Part shown: positions 1 to 8,066 of the stretch, one piece after another | Position numbering within the stretch: position 1 is the first letter of the stretch | How the letters are laid out: every line of letters begins with the position of its first letter | NCBI GenBank assembly: GCA_902584015.1 | Contig: CACHYG010000009.1 | Location: 1 to 33,477, forward strand | Reading direction: 5' to 3' | Length of the DNA stretch: 33,477 nt | DNA from: an uncultured Pelagibacteraceae bacterium | GTDB lineage: Bacteria; Pseudomonadota; Alphaproteobacteria; Pelagibacterales; Pelagibacteraceae | The notes under the pieces: generated by a model | What the model was told of the DNA's origin: nothing | Database searches by the model: none | The model's input: the letters and a program-made list of their open reading frames with translations, nothing else | Position numbers and translations under genes: made by a program

Positions 1-1010
1 TTATTCACATGATCATCAAGCTTATGCTTAATATTTTTAAAATTTAGATTTTGTATATATTTTCTATAATTATTATTTTTAATAAGTTTTTGAATTATTT
101 TATATAATTCTTGTTCATTTATTTTTTTAATAAATAAGGAATTTTCAAATGTTTCAGGCAAACCACCTCTCGTAGAAGTAATCGTTGCACAACCAAAAGC
201 AGCGGACTCCATTGCGGTTCTACCGAATGGTTCCTGCCATCTAGATGGAACAACTGAAATAGATGACTTTTTATAATAATTTAATATTTTATCATGAGTA
301 ACCCAATCAAGAACTTCAAAACGATCATGTTTAAAATTAAATTTTTCTCTAGGTTCATTACCTATAGCTAATGCTCTCCAATCTTTGAATTTGTCTAATA
401 TTTTAATTACAGCTTTACAATATATATCAAAGCCTTTTGATGAATTTAGTTTTCCAGTGAAAATTATCAATTTATTTTTTTTTGGAAAAATTTTTATTGG
501 ATTAATAGCTGGATAAAGAATGTCTGCATTGTTTCGGTGTTTATAAGGTAAATCCTCAAAAAATTTATTTTTTACCCATTTACTAACAAAATAAATTTGA
601 TCTGTATTTTCAGCAATAAATATTCTTTCTTTAGTTGATGATGATGATCTTAAATCTTGGGGATTATTATGAAAAACAAAAATAAGTTTTGCTTTTACTT
701 TTTTTTTAATTAAATAAAGCAATGATTCTGGTCTATTGTGAATTTCAATAATTTTAAAATTATATTTAAGATATTCTTTATATAATTTATTTGTATAAGA
801 TATATTTTTTTTAACAAAAGAATTTCCAATTTTCAGATTTTTAAAATTTTTTAATAATGGTTTAGAATTATCTTCAAGATTACCAAAAACTAATGATCTT
901 TTTTTTAATTTACTTTTATTTAAATAATCTTTTACCCAAATTGACGCTGCCCCAGCACTCTTTTCTGTAAAGTTTTCTTTATATGGTAATAATATTGCAA
1001 TATCTTTCAT
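1..1010 (-). CDS. GT4-family glycosyltransferase, C-terminal end cut off by window edge
   Basis: I read this open frame by hand. It starts at ATG 1010 (MKDIAILLPYKENF) and runs off the left edge after about 336 codons. It transfers a sugar from a nucleotide-sugar donor, probably in building surface polysaccharide or LPS at the inner membrane. The C-terminal donor-binding domain is recognisable: FTGKLNSSKG near residue 180 and the GT4 signature RWQEPFGRTAMESAAFGC near 255-272, followed by TSTRGGLPE. Its ATG overlaps the TGA of the upstream acyltransferase gene (ATGA), so the two are translationally coupled. The GT4 fold is clear. The sugar and acceptor cannot be read from sequence. Confidence 0.85.
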   Translation of the reverse strand, partial: MKDIAILLPYKENFTEKSAGAASIWVKDYLNKSKLKKRSLVFGNLEDNSKPLLKNFKNLKIGNSFVKKNISYTNKLYKEYLKYNFKIIEIHNRPESLLYLIKKKVKAKLIFVFHNNPQDLRSSSSTKERIFIAENTDQIYFVSKWVKNKFFEDLPYKHRNNADILYPAINPIKIFPKKNKLIIFTGKLNSSKGFDIYCKAVIKILDKFKDWRALAIGNEPREKFNFKHDRFEVLDWVTHDKILNYYKKSSISVVPSRWQEPFGRTAMESAAFGCATITSTRGGLPETFENSLFIKKINEQELYKIIQKLIKNNNYRKYIQNLNFKNIKHKLDDHVN

Positions 1011-1594
1011 ATATTTTTTAAAATTTTTTTAAATCTTGCATGTTCACTTTTTAAATATTTATCATTAATTTTATTTTTTTTTAAACTTAAAATATTTTTT
1101 CTAATTTTTTTTACAGGTTTGCCGTAATACATATAACCTGGTAAAATCCTTTTATTTTTTGTTATTATTGATCCCATACCTATCATTGAAAATGATCCTA
1201 TAACTTGATTTTGATGTACAATCGTCTTTATACCTAGATTAGCGTTTTTCATTATATGGATGTTGCCGCCTAGAATAACATTACTACTTAAAACAACTTC
1301 ATCCTCTAAAAAGCAATCATGATCAATTGTTGTCGAGTTCATTATATAATTGTTATTTCCTATATGTGTTATTCTTTTAATAGATGTAGGTAAGTGAATA
1401 TTTGTATATTCATTAAAAACATTACCATTACCAATTATTATTTTTCCACTATTTTTTTTATTTTTCCATTGCGCATGATTACCAATTATAACATATGGTC
1501 CAATAGTATTACCTCTTCCAATGGTTAACGATTTCCAATTAATAACAGCAGTAGGATGGATTAAATTGCCTTTAATATTTTTAAATTTTAGCAT
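1007..1594 (-). CDS. LpxA-like left-handed beta-helix acyltransferase
   Basis: This 195-residue protein is made of hexapeptide repeats (for example IGRGNTIGPYVIIG and IIIGNGNVFNEYTNI), typical of trimeric left-handed beta-helix acyltransferases. It shares the LpxA layout: a His-Asp-containing coil (TTIDHDCFLEDEVVLSSNVILGG near 90-112), then a coil with HQNQVIGSFSMIGMGSIITK, matching the LpxA region that precedes its C-terminal helices. At 195 residues it is shorter than LpxA (about 260) and lacks most of the helical C-terminal domain. It lies beside a glycosyltransferase, so sugar O- or N-acylation during polysaccharide synthesis is likelier than lipid A synthesis. The acyl donor is unknown. 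It overlaps the GIY-YIG gene by 14 bp. Confidence 0.8.
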   Translation of the reverse strand: MLKFKNIKGNLIHPTAVINWKSLTIGRGNTIGPYVIIGNHAQWKNKKNSGKIIIGNGNVFNEYTNIHLPTSIKRITHIGNNNYIMNSTTIDHDCFLEDEVVLSSNVILGGNIHIMKNANLGIKTIVHQNQVIGSFSMIGMGSIITKNKRILPGYMYYGKPVKKIRKNILSLKKNKINDKYLKSEHARFKKILKNI

Positions 1595-1835
1595 TAGATT
1601 TAATTTCTTTTCTAAGTTTATAATTTTTTTTAAGTTTATATTCTTCTCTCATTGCTATTTTTTTTGATAAAAACTTTTTAGAATAAATTAACTTCCATTT
1701 TCTACCTTTGGTGAATTTGGCTCCCTTTCCATTATTGTGTAATTTAATTCTTTTACTAATATTATTTGTATATCCTACATAAGAAATTGTCTTATTTTTG
1801 TCTTTGCAAATGATTAAATATACATAATAAAACAT
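1581..1835 (-). CDS. GIY-YIG domain protein (YhbQ/UPF0213-like)
   Basis: This 84-residue protein is a single GIY-YIG nuclease-type domain. YYVYLI (3-8) is the first motif and YVGYTNNISKRIKLH (about 19-33) the second, with the conserved Arg; NNGKGAKFTKGR follows and E65 lies near the usual metal-binding Glu. Stand-alone proteins of this size are common in bacteria and their cellular role is uncertain; some have DNA-cleaving activity. The start codon lies only 2 nt after the encoded CCA end of tRNA-Glu on the same strand, so tRNA processing would leave almost no 5' leader. The start matches the family's usual M-x-Y-Y-V-Y beginning, so an internal start is unlikely. Confidence 0.85.
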   Translation of the reverse strand: MFYYVYLIICKDKNKTISYVGYTNNISKRIKLHNNGKGAKFTKGRKWKLIYSKKFLSKKIAMREEYKLKKNYKLRKEIKSNAKI

Positions 1836-1837
1836 TA

Positions 1838-1912
1838 TGGCGGTCCCTAGGGGAATCGAACCCCTCTTTCATGGATGAAAACCATGTGTCCTAACCGATA
1901 GACGAAGGGACC
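1838..1912 (-). tRNA. tRNA-Glu (anticodon TTC)
   Basis: The reverse complement folds as a 75-nt cloverleaf. The acceptor arm is GGTCCCT/AGGGACC, with discriminator G and an encoded CCA at 1840-1838. The anticodon stem is CATGG/CCATG with loop TTTTCAT, so the anticodon is TTC. The T arm contains GGTTCGATTCC. The GIY-YIG gene begins 2 nt beyond the 3' end, on the same strand. Confidence 0.97.
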
Positions 1913-1947
1913 AAATTTGCATCTTTTATTGCAAAAAATAAAATTTA

Positions 1948-2898
1948 TCAAGTTTTTATAGTGTCTTCACTTACAACAGTTTTGCTCATATTTGAGCTTT
2001 TATGTGTAACTAAAGTTTCTGTTATATATTTGTTGTCTTTGATATTAACTCCATTTACTAAATCACCATTCGTGATACCGGTTGCACAGAAAATACTGTC
2101 GCCCTTTATAATTTCTTTCAAATCATACTTTTTGTTTAAGTCATTTATTCCCATCTTTTTAGCCCTAGAAATATCTTTTTCATTTTTAAAAAGAAATCTA
2201 CCTTGAAATTTACATCCTAGCGCATCGATTGCAGACGCAGCGAGTACTCCTTCTGGACCACCGCCGATCCCTAAAAATATATCGACGTTATGTTTTTCAT
2301 CTGTCACTAATAAGGCCCCTGACACATCACCATCCGTTATTAACTTAATTTTAGTTTTCATATCTTTAAGTTTAGTAATAATTTCTTTGTGCCTTGGTCT
2401 ATTTAGCAAACATACACTTACATCTTTAATATCTTTATTCATTGAATCTGCAATATTTTGTATATTTTTTTCAAGAGAAAAATCCAAATCTGTTGCTTCA
2501 AAAGGAACTTTGCTTGATACGGCAAGTTTATCCATATATGTTTCTGGTGCATTAAATAAATTACCTTTTTCGGCAATTGATATTACAGATAAAGCACCAG
2601 GTAAATTTTTAGCAGCAAAATTTGTACCTTCAAGTGGATCAACTGCAATATCCAATTCCAAATCACCACCAGCTCCTAATTTTTCTCCTATATAAAGCAT
2701 CGGTGCTTGATCCAATTCACCCTCACCTATTACAACAACACCATTAATTTTAAGTTTATTAATTTCGTTTCTCATAGAATCGGTTGCCGCTTTATCAATT
2801 ATCTGTTTATCATTTTTACCCAAAAATTTTAGACATGATATAGCTGCACTTGAAGTAATTTTAACCATATCGGCAACAAGTTTTTTATCTAAAGCCAC
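1948..2898 (-). CDS. glpX: Class II fructose-1,6-bisphosphatase
   Basis: This 316-residue protein hydrolyses fructose 1,6-bisphosphate to fructose 6-phosphate in the cytoplasm, the committed gluconeogenic step. Class II (GlpX) signatures are present: VVIGEGELDQAPMLYIGEK near 55-73 with metal-binding acidic residues, DIAVDPLEGTNFAAKN near 82-97, and GIGGGPEGVLAASAIDALG near 209-227. Length matches the family. The start is GTG (2898-2896), overlapping by one base the TAG stop of the SbmA-like gene upstream, so the two are probably translationally coupled. The neighbouring genes do not suggest a metabolic operon. Confidence 0.95.
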   Translation of the reverse strand: MALDKKLVADMVKITSSAAISCLKFLGKNDKQIIDKAATDSMRNEINKLKINGVVVIGEGELDQAPMLYIGEKLGAGGDLELDIAVDPLEGTNFAAKNLPGALSVISIAEKGNLFNAPETYMDKLAVSSKVPFEATDLDFSLEKNIQNIADSMNKDIKDVSVCLLNRPRHKEIITKLKDMKTKIKLITDGDVSGALLVTDEKHNVDIFLGIGGGPEGVLAASAIDALGCKFQGRFLFKNEKDISRAKKMGINDLNKKYDLKEIIKGDSIFCATGITNGDLVNGVNIKDNKYITETLVTHKSSNMSKTVVSEDTIKT

Positions 2899-3896
2899 TA
2901 AATTTTTTCTTTCGATGTTTTTTCTAAATTGACTTTAAGTTTATTTTCAAATTCATTTAACCTTTTCCAAACAGATATTAATTCAACAATAATTGGCCAA
3001 CTTCTAACTAAGTACTGAAGTGATGTCTCTACTCTTCCAAATGCTCTTATGATTTGCTGAACAAATCCAAGTGTAATTGCACCAGTTACAATTGTCGGAG
3101 CTAATGCTAAGTAAGGAACTATTACCATACCTTGAAGATAACTCCATTTTACTGCATTAAAATATAAATAATGAAAATACATTTTATAATGTATTTTTCT
3201 TACACCTCCATAAAGGTTATCTATTTTATTAAGTCTAGCACTTTCTTTAAAATCTTCACCTAAAACTAGTTCTTTTCTATATGCAGCTTCTTCTTTCTGA
3301 ATATCATATTCGATACCAGGAAGTTTTATACCTACTGCTGCGAGTATAAATGTGCCTCCTAGTGCTGAAATAATAGCAACCCAAACTAATGCATGATTCA
3401 CCTCACCAATCCAAGGAAGCACAGTAATACTCTTTGAAAGTTCCCAAAGTATGGGTGTAAATGCAATTAGCGTCATTACACTTCTCAAAAGCTCTGCACC
3501 AAGACCTTCCATTATTCTTGCAAATTTAAGTGTGTCTTCCTGAACTCTTTGTGAAGCTCCCTCGATTGACGATGCAAAGTCCCATTTATCATGATAAAAA
3601 TCAGCCATTGCAGTTCTCCACCTGAATGTCCAATGACTAGTAAAATAATCACTAAAGATAACAACTAATATATATATAGCTGCAATCTTTGCGAATGTAA
3701 AAAGATACGCAATAAAATCTTTTTCAGAAACAGCGCCAGGTTCAGTAAGTGCTTTTTGCAAAGTATCGTAAAACTCACCAAACCATTCATTAATTCTTAC
3801 ATCAAGTTGAACTTGATACCATGTTGCTACAAGGATAAGTACAGTTCCACCAATACTCCACATATGCCATCGTTTATCAGTAAAAAATTTAAACAT
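2898..3896 (-). CDS. SbmA/BacA-like family inner-membrane transporter, short N-terminus
   Basis: This 332-residue protein belongs to the SbmA/BacA family (PF05992 type), which takes up peptides and some antibiotics using the proton gradient and resembles ABC transmembrane domains without an ATPase. Diagnostic segments are HWTFRWRTAMADFYHDKW, the strongly conserved GASQRVQEDTLKFA, TLIAFTPILWELS, GIKLPGIEYDIQKEEAAYRK and YFHYLYFNA. By memory of E. coli SbmA (about 406 residues), homology begins at its internal His-Arg-Trp-x-x-Trp-Ser segment, so roughly 80 N-terminal residues with the first membrane segment are absent here. No ATPase domain follows. The ATG overlaps the TAA of the NDUFS4-like gene by one base. 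Confidence 0.88.
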   Translation of the reverse strand: MFKFFTDKRWHMWSIGGTVLILVATWYQVQLDVRINEWFGEFYDTLQKALTEPGAVSEKDFIAYLFTFAKIAAIYILVVIFSDYFTSHWTFRWRTAMADFYHDKWDFASSIEGASQRVQEDTLKFARIMEGLGAELLRSVMTLIAFTPILWELSKSITVLPWIGEVNHALVWVAIISALGGTFILAAVGIKLPGIEYDIQKEEAAYRKELVLGEDFKESARLNKIDNLYGGVRKIHYKMYFHYLYFNAVKWSYLQGMVIVPYLALAPTIVTGAITLGFVQQIIRAFGRVETSLQYLVRSWPIIVELISVWKRLNEFENKLKVNLEKTSKEKI

Positions 3897-4177
3897 TATT
3901 TTGTAAAATTATCAGTGTAAGATTTTTTAATTATTTTTCTTATTTTTGGCTCAACTACTTCGTAATTAATCTTATTTTTTTTTGCATATTTAATTGCATT
4001 TTCTATTGTTGAAAATTCTAAGTTTATTTCACTATCTGTATTAGTAGAACTTTCCCATCCCATTAAAGGATTTATACCAGGTTTTTTGTCTTTAAATTTC
4101 AATATCCATTTTTTTGTTTTTGCCCTTCCTGATTGCATGGATGTTTTTGTTGGTTTGTAGATCAAAGCTTTTTTCAT
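3896..4177 (-). CDS. NDUFS4-like complex I accessory subunit (ETC complex I conserved region)
   Basis: This 93-residue protein matches the 18-kDa accessory subunit of respiratory complex I (PF04800 type), found in mitochondria and alphaproteobacteria. Diagnostic segments are ALIYKPTKTSMQSGRAKTKKW (residues 4-24), INPLMGWESSTNTDSEI (about 36-52), AIKYAKKNKINYEVVEP and the C-terminal KSYTDNF. It probably sits on the cytoplasmic arm of NADH:quinone oxidoreductase and stabilises it; it has no redox centre. No nuo genes are nearby. The start codon is 5 nt after the encoded CCA of tRNA-Pro on the same strand, so after tRNA 3' processing the mRNA would be almost leaderless. Confidence 0.93.
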   Translation of the reverse strand: MKKALIYKPTKTSMQSGRAKTKKWILKFKDKKPGINPLMGWESSTNTDSEINLEFSTIENAIKYAKKNKINYEVVEPKIRKIIKKSYTDNFTK

Positions 4178-4182
4178 AAAAA

Positions 4183-4259
<77 letters not shown>

Positions 4260-4353
4260 ATTGTGATACTAATACAGTAGATAAGGTTAATTTCAAAGTA
4301 TAAATAGATCAAAAATAAAAGAAATTTGATAAGAATCTGGTATAAAAGATAAA

Positions 4354-4806
4354 ATGATAATTACATGCCCTTGTGACAAAAAAAAATTTAATGTTGATGC
4401 TTCATTAATTCCTTCAGAAGGAAGATTGTTAAAGTGTGGTTCATGTGGGCGTAAATGGCATTACAAATTAGAAATTTTTAATAAAGATGACATGGAAAAA
4501 AAAAAGGAAGTTAAAATTAAGAAAATTAACCCACTAGAAAATATTCCTAATGAAGTCGATAAAATAATTAAAGATGCAGAAAATATAAAATCTGAAGATA
4601 ATGTTGCGATTTATAAAAATGCTTCAAATTATAATTTATTAAATCTTTTCTTTTTATTTATTATAAGCTTGATAGCTTTTATAATAGTATTAGATACCTT
4701 TAGATTTCAAATTAATAATATACTTCCTGGCTTTGATTTCTTAATGATAAATTTTTATGAAAGTCTAAAGGATATATATTTATTCTTTAAAGATTTAATT
4801 AGATAA
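4354..4806 (+). CDS. MJ0042-type zinc-ribbon membrane protein
   Basis: This 150-residue protein has an N-terminal zinc ribbon: C5-P-C7, then IPSEGRLLKCGSCGRKW with C28 and C31. The pattern resembles the MJ0042 zinc finger of alphaproteobacterial proteins of unknown role. The first knuckle is C-x-C, not the usual C-x-x-C. A lysine/glutamate-rich linker (about 45-85) leads to one strong membrane helix (LLNLFFLFIISLIAFIIVL, about 91-109) and a short tail. The topology suggests a cytoplasmic zinc domain anchored to the inner membrane. It is separated from nhaA by a single base. Function is not known. Confidence 0.75.
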   Translation: MIITCPCDKKKFNVDASLIPSEGRLLKCGSCGRKWHYKLEIFNKDDMEKKKEVKIKKINPLENIPNEVDKIIKDAENIKSEDNVAIYKNASNYNLLNLFFLFIISLIAFIIVLDTFRFQINNILPGFDFLMINFYESLKDIYLFFKDLIR

Positions 4807-4807
4807 A

Positions 4808-5980
4808 ATGATAAATTATATTTCAAAACCTTTTAAATGGTTTTTCAAGTTAGAAGCTGCTAGTGGTCTTATATTGCTTATAAGTGCTATATTAGCATTA
4901 ATTATTAGCAATTCAGCATATTCATCTTATTATTTTGGATATCTTGAAAAATACATATTTATTGGTTTTAATGAAATTGGATTAAAACTTAGTGTGCTTC
5001 ATTGGATTAATGATGCACTTATGGCCATTTTTTTCTTTTTTGTAACATTAGAAATTAAAAGAGAATTTTTACAAGGTGAACTATCTAATATTAAACAAGC
5101 ATTACTCCCAATAATAGCAGCAGTTGGCGGAATGGTAGTCCCTGCACTTGTATATGTTTTAATTAATTTAGGTGATACAGAAACGCTTAATGGTTGGGCA
5201 ATCCCATCTGCAACAGATATTGCATTTTCCCTCGGTGTTTTATCATTACTTGGAAAAAGAGTACCACTATCACTTAAAGTTTTTTTAACAGCTTTAGCAA
5301 TAATTGATGATTTGGGTGCTATTTTAATTATAGCGATATTTTATTCTGGTGATCTTAATTTAAAATATCTTTCTCTAATGTTTTTAGCATTTATTATTTT
5401 GTTAATTATAAACAAATTTAACATTAAGAAATTTCTACCATATTTAATTATAGGATTTTTCTTGTGGGATTTTACTCACAATTCCGGAATACATGCAACA
5501 ATTGCTGGTGTACTTCTTGCAATGACTATTCCTCATAGAGAGAAGGAAAAAGATTTTTCGTTATTAATTAAAGTCGAACATGCGATAAGTCCATATGTTG
5601 CATTTGGGATAATGCCTTTGTTTGCATTTGCAAATGCTGGTGTTTCATTAGAGGGATTATCTTTTGGGTCTCTACTTGATAAAGTTCCACTAGGAATAGT
5701 GCTTGGATTGTTTGTAGGTAAGCAGTTAGGTGTTTTTGTTTTTTCATACATATCAATTAAATTAAAAGTTGCTCAAATGCCAAGTAATACAAGTTGGTAT
5801 AATTTTTATGGGGTTGGAATACTAACGGGTATTGGTTTTACAATGAGCTTATTTGTAGGAAATCTCGCATTTGCTGAAAATATGCAATACATGGATGGTG
5901 TAAAAATTGGTGTTCTCACTGGGTCATTATTATCCACTCTAGCAGGATATTTTTTAATATTACTTACGCCAAATAGATAA
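4808..5980 (+). CDS. nhaA: NhaA-family Na+/H+ antiporter
   Basis: This 390-residue inner-membrane protein has about twelve hydrophobic segments and the length of E. coli NhaA (388). It exports Na+ in exchange for protons. The ion-binding pair is present as AIIDDLGAI with D167-D168, and the unwound TM4 motif appears as AIPSATDIAFSLGVL (131-145) with T136 and D137. The N-terminal helix FFKLEAASGLILL is typical. It starts one base after the zinc-ribbon gene and is followed 9 bp later by the glutathione peroxidase gene, so the three probably share a transcript. A sodium-handling role fits a marine cell. Confidence 0.97.
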   Translation: MINYISKPFKWFFKLEAASGLILLISAILALIISNSAYSSYYFGYLEKYIFIGFNEIGLKLSVLHWINDALMAIFFFFVTLEIKREFLQGELSNIKQALLPIIAAVGGMVVPALVYVLINLGDTETLNGWAIPSATDIAFSLGVLSLLGKRVPLSLKVFLTALAIIDDLGAILIIAIFYSGDLNLKYLSLMFLAFIILLIINKFNIKKFLPYLIIGFFLWDFTHNSGIHATIAGVLLAMTIPHREKEKDFSLLIKVEHAISPYVAFGIMPLFAFANAGVSLEGLSFGSLLDKVPLGIVLGLFVGKQLGVFVFSYISIKLKVAQMPSNTSWYNFYGVGILTGIGFTMSLFVGNLAFAENMQYMDGVKIGVLTGSLLSTLAGYFLILLTPNR

Positions 5981-5989
5981 TTTAAAAAT

Positions 5990-6541
5990 ATGAAAAAAAA
6001 AATATTTATTATATTACTAATTATAATGTTTAATTTAAATACTACAGCAAATGCAAAATATGAAAAATTATTTTTTGACTTTAATATTAAAAGTAATAAT
6101 GGAGATATCTTAAATTTTAAAGATTATAAAAATAATGTTGTACTAATTGTTAATACAGCTAGTTACTGTGGTTTCACAAATCAATATGAAGACATGCAAA
6201 AACTTTGGGATAAATATAAGGATAAGGGATTATTGGTCCTTGGTGTACCCTCAAACTCCTTTAATCAAGAAAAAAATGACGACACAGAAGTTAAAAAATT
6301 TTGTGAAGTAAACTTTAATATTAACTTTCCCCTGACATCTATCACTAGTGTTAAAGGAGACGATGCACATGAAATTTATAAATGGGCAAAAAAAAATCAT
6401 GGCAAATCAGCAATTCCAAAATGGAATTTTCATAAAATTCTCATAGATAAGGATGGCAAGGTAGCAGAGACATACTCTTCATTTACAAATCCTATGTCCA
6501 AAAAAGTAATATCAAAAATTGAAACTTTGCTAGAAAACTAA
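5990..6541 (+). CDS. Exported glutathione peroxidase-like thiol peroxidase
   Basis: This 183-residue protein begins with a signal peptide (MKKKIFIILLIIMFNLNTTANA, cleavage likely after ANA at about 22), so it probably acts in the periplasm. The glutathione peroxidase fold is shown by VNTASYCGFTNQY with catalytic C60 in place of selenocysteine, LGVPSNSFNQE carrying the conserved Gln, and WNFHKILID carrying the conserved Trp-Asn. It would reduce hydrogen or lipid peroxides; cysteine-type enzymes usually use thioredoxin-like donors. A second Cys (FCEVNF, about residue 104) could be the resolving cysteine. Its last 12 bases overlap the convergent MBL-fold gene. Confidence 0.9.
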   Translation: MKKKIFIILLIIMFNLNTTANAKYEKLFFDFNIKSNNGDILNFKDYKNNVVLIVNTASYCGFTNQYEDMQKLWDKYKDKGLLVLGVPSNSFNQEKNDDTEVKKFCEVNFNINFPLTSITSVKGDDAHEIYKWAKKNHGKSAIPKWNFHKILIDKDGKVAETYSSFTNPMSKKVISKIETLLEN

Positions 6542-7300
6542 ACTTAATCCATCATTAGCTGGTATTACATTTTTTTTAAGTTTGCTCTTTAATTCATCGT
6601 AGTCTAGATCTGAGTGTAAATTTGTCAAAACTGCTTTTTTAGGAGAAAAAAGTTCTATTAATTCTAAAGATTTGTTTAGATTTAAATGTGAAGGATGATT
6701 TCTATACCATAAGCAGTCAATTATTAAAAATTTTAAATTTTTAAAATGCTTATAATCTTTTTTTTGTATTTTACTTACATCGCTAATGTAAGCTAACTTA
6801 TCATTAAATATATAACATACGCTTTTAACATTACCATGTTCGACGCTTATACATTTGATACTAATTATCTCATTTTTTTTTTTAAAATATATATTTTTTT
6901 TAATAGGATGCATTTTTAGTGTTGCAGGATATTCATGTGAATTAGTATCAAAACAATAGGAAAAATTTTTATAAAGATATTTCCTTGTATTTAAATCTGC
7001 ATAAATATCCAGAGTTTTTTTATTTTTTATAAAAAAAACTCTAAGATCATTTATGCCGTGTGTTTGATCTGCATGCATATGTGAATACAAAACTTTGTCG
7101 ATTCTAGTTATTTTGTTATTTAATAATTGCATACGAAGATCAGGGGAAGTATCAATTAATATGTTAGTATTTTTACTTTGTAGAAATGCAGAACATCTCG
7201 TTCTATAATTTTTTTTATTTTTAGGATTACATTTACCAAAAAAACCATCTGCTCTTGGTACACCCATCGAACTACCACACCCTAGGATTGTAAATTTCAT
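6530..7300 (-). CDS. MBL-fold metallohydrolase (PhnP-like)
   Basis: This 256-residue protein has the metallo-beta-lactamase fold of the PhnP/RNase Z-like phosphodiesterase group. It opens with MKFTILGCGSSMGVPR, then NYRTRCSAFL, ILIDTSPDLRMQLL and the metal motif SHMHADQTHGINDLR. Later SVEHGNVKSVCYIF, YISDVSK and LTNLHSDLDYD supply other likely ligands. The usual H-x-H-x-D-H reads H74-x-H76-x-D78-Q79, so one second-metal His is replaced. The ATG at 7300 is preferred over an upstream TTG because it starts right at the first beta strand and lies one base after the tatD stop. The partner gene suggests a nucleic-acid or cyclic phosphate substrate, but this is not shown. Confidence 0.88.
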   Translation of the reverse strand: MKFTILGCGSSMGVPRADGFFGKCNPKNKKNYRTRCSAFLQSKNTNILIDTSPDLRMQLLNNKITRIDKVLYSHMHADQTHGINDLRVFFIKNKKTLDIYADLNTRKYLYKNFSYCFDTNSHEYPATLKMHPIKKNIYFKKKNEIISIKCISVEHGNVKSVCYIFNDKLAYISDVSKIQKKDYKHFKNLKFLIIDCLWYRNHPSHLNLNKSLELIELFSPKKAVLTNLHSDLDYDELKSKLKKNVIPANDGLSLVF

Positions 7301-7301
7301 T

Positions 7302-8066
7302 TTAAGACTTAAAAAATAAATTGTTAAAGTTTTTGGTCGTAAAATCAATCAAGGTTTTACTTGGTACATTTTTTATAAATGCTAATTTATCAGCTGTATA
7401 TTTAATAAATGAAGGCTCATTTTTTTTACCCCTCATAGGTTCAGGTGCTAAAAAAGGACTATCAGTTTCTATCATCAATTTATCAATTGGAATAGTTTTA
7501 AACGTATCTTGAAGTTTATTAGAATTTTTAAATGTAATAATTCCACTTGCGGAGAAAAATGCATTAAGTTCTAGTAATTTTTTTGCAAATGAAGTGCTCC
7601 CTGTGAAACAGTGCATCAAAATTTTAAGATTTTGATGATAATTTTTTTTTAAAATCTCATAGGTTTCTTTTTCTGCACTTCTTGAATGTACAATTAAGGG
7701 TAATTTTAATTCGATAGCAGCTTCTATATGCGTTTCAAAGCTTTTAATTTGAGCCTCTTTTTTGCTATTATTATAGAAAAAATCTAAACCAGTTTCACCA
7801 ATACCAATAATTTTTTTATTTTGTTTTACTGATGAAATTATATCAGATTTATTTATTTCATTTTTATCAGCTTCATGCGGGTGGATCCCAAAAGTACCGA
7901 AAATAATTTCATCTAAATCGATAATCTTCAATATATTCTTATAACTTTCTTTTGTAGTACATATAGTGAGTAGCTTTTCTATTCCTTCATTTTTCGATCT
8001 TTTAATTATATCGTCTAGATTTGAAGAAATAGGCTCATAATCTAAATGACAATGTGAGTCTATCAT
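7302..8066 (-). CDS. tatD: TatD-family metal-dependent DNase
   Basis: This 254-residue TIM-barrel hydrolase carries the family's ligands in order: MIDSHCHLDYEP (H5, H7), GIGETGLDFFYN (Glu), LPLIVHSRSAEKET (His), LMHCFTGS (His) and METDSPFLAPEPMRGKKNEP (Asp). TatD enzymes are cytoplasmic Mg-dependent 3'-5' exonucleases linked to DNA repair or quality control. Length is usual for the family. Its ATG overlaps the metG stop (TAATG), and the MBL gene follows after one base. The metG-tatD-MBL order is widespread in alphaproteobacteria. Confidence 0.95.
   Translation of the reverse strand: MIDSHCHLDYEPISSNLDDIIKRSKNEGIEKLLTICTTKESYKNILKIIDLDEIIFGTFGIHPHEADKNEINKSDIISSVKQNKKIIGIGETGLDFFYNNSKKEAQIKSFETHIEAAIELKLPLIVHSRSAEKETYEILKKNYHQNLKILMHCFTGSTSFAKKLLELNAFFSASGIITFKNSNKLQDTFKTIPIDKLMIETDSPFLAPEPMRGKKNEPSFIKYTADKLAFIKNVPSKTLIDFTTKNFNNLFFKS

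Noticed and set aside
1916..1935. Terminator hairpin between glpX and tRNA-Glu (TTTGCA/TGCAAA)
   Set aside because: The stem is only 6 bp and AT-rich with a weak following T run; chance is likely.
2387..2695. Long open frame opposite glpX
   Set aside because: It is antisense to a well-conserved enzyme and has no recognisable domain; such frames are expected by chance, as are those opposite tgt, gyrA, secD and yajC.
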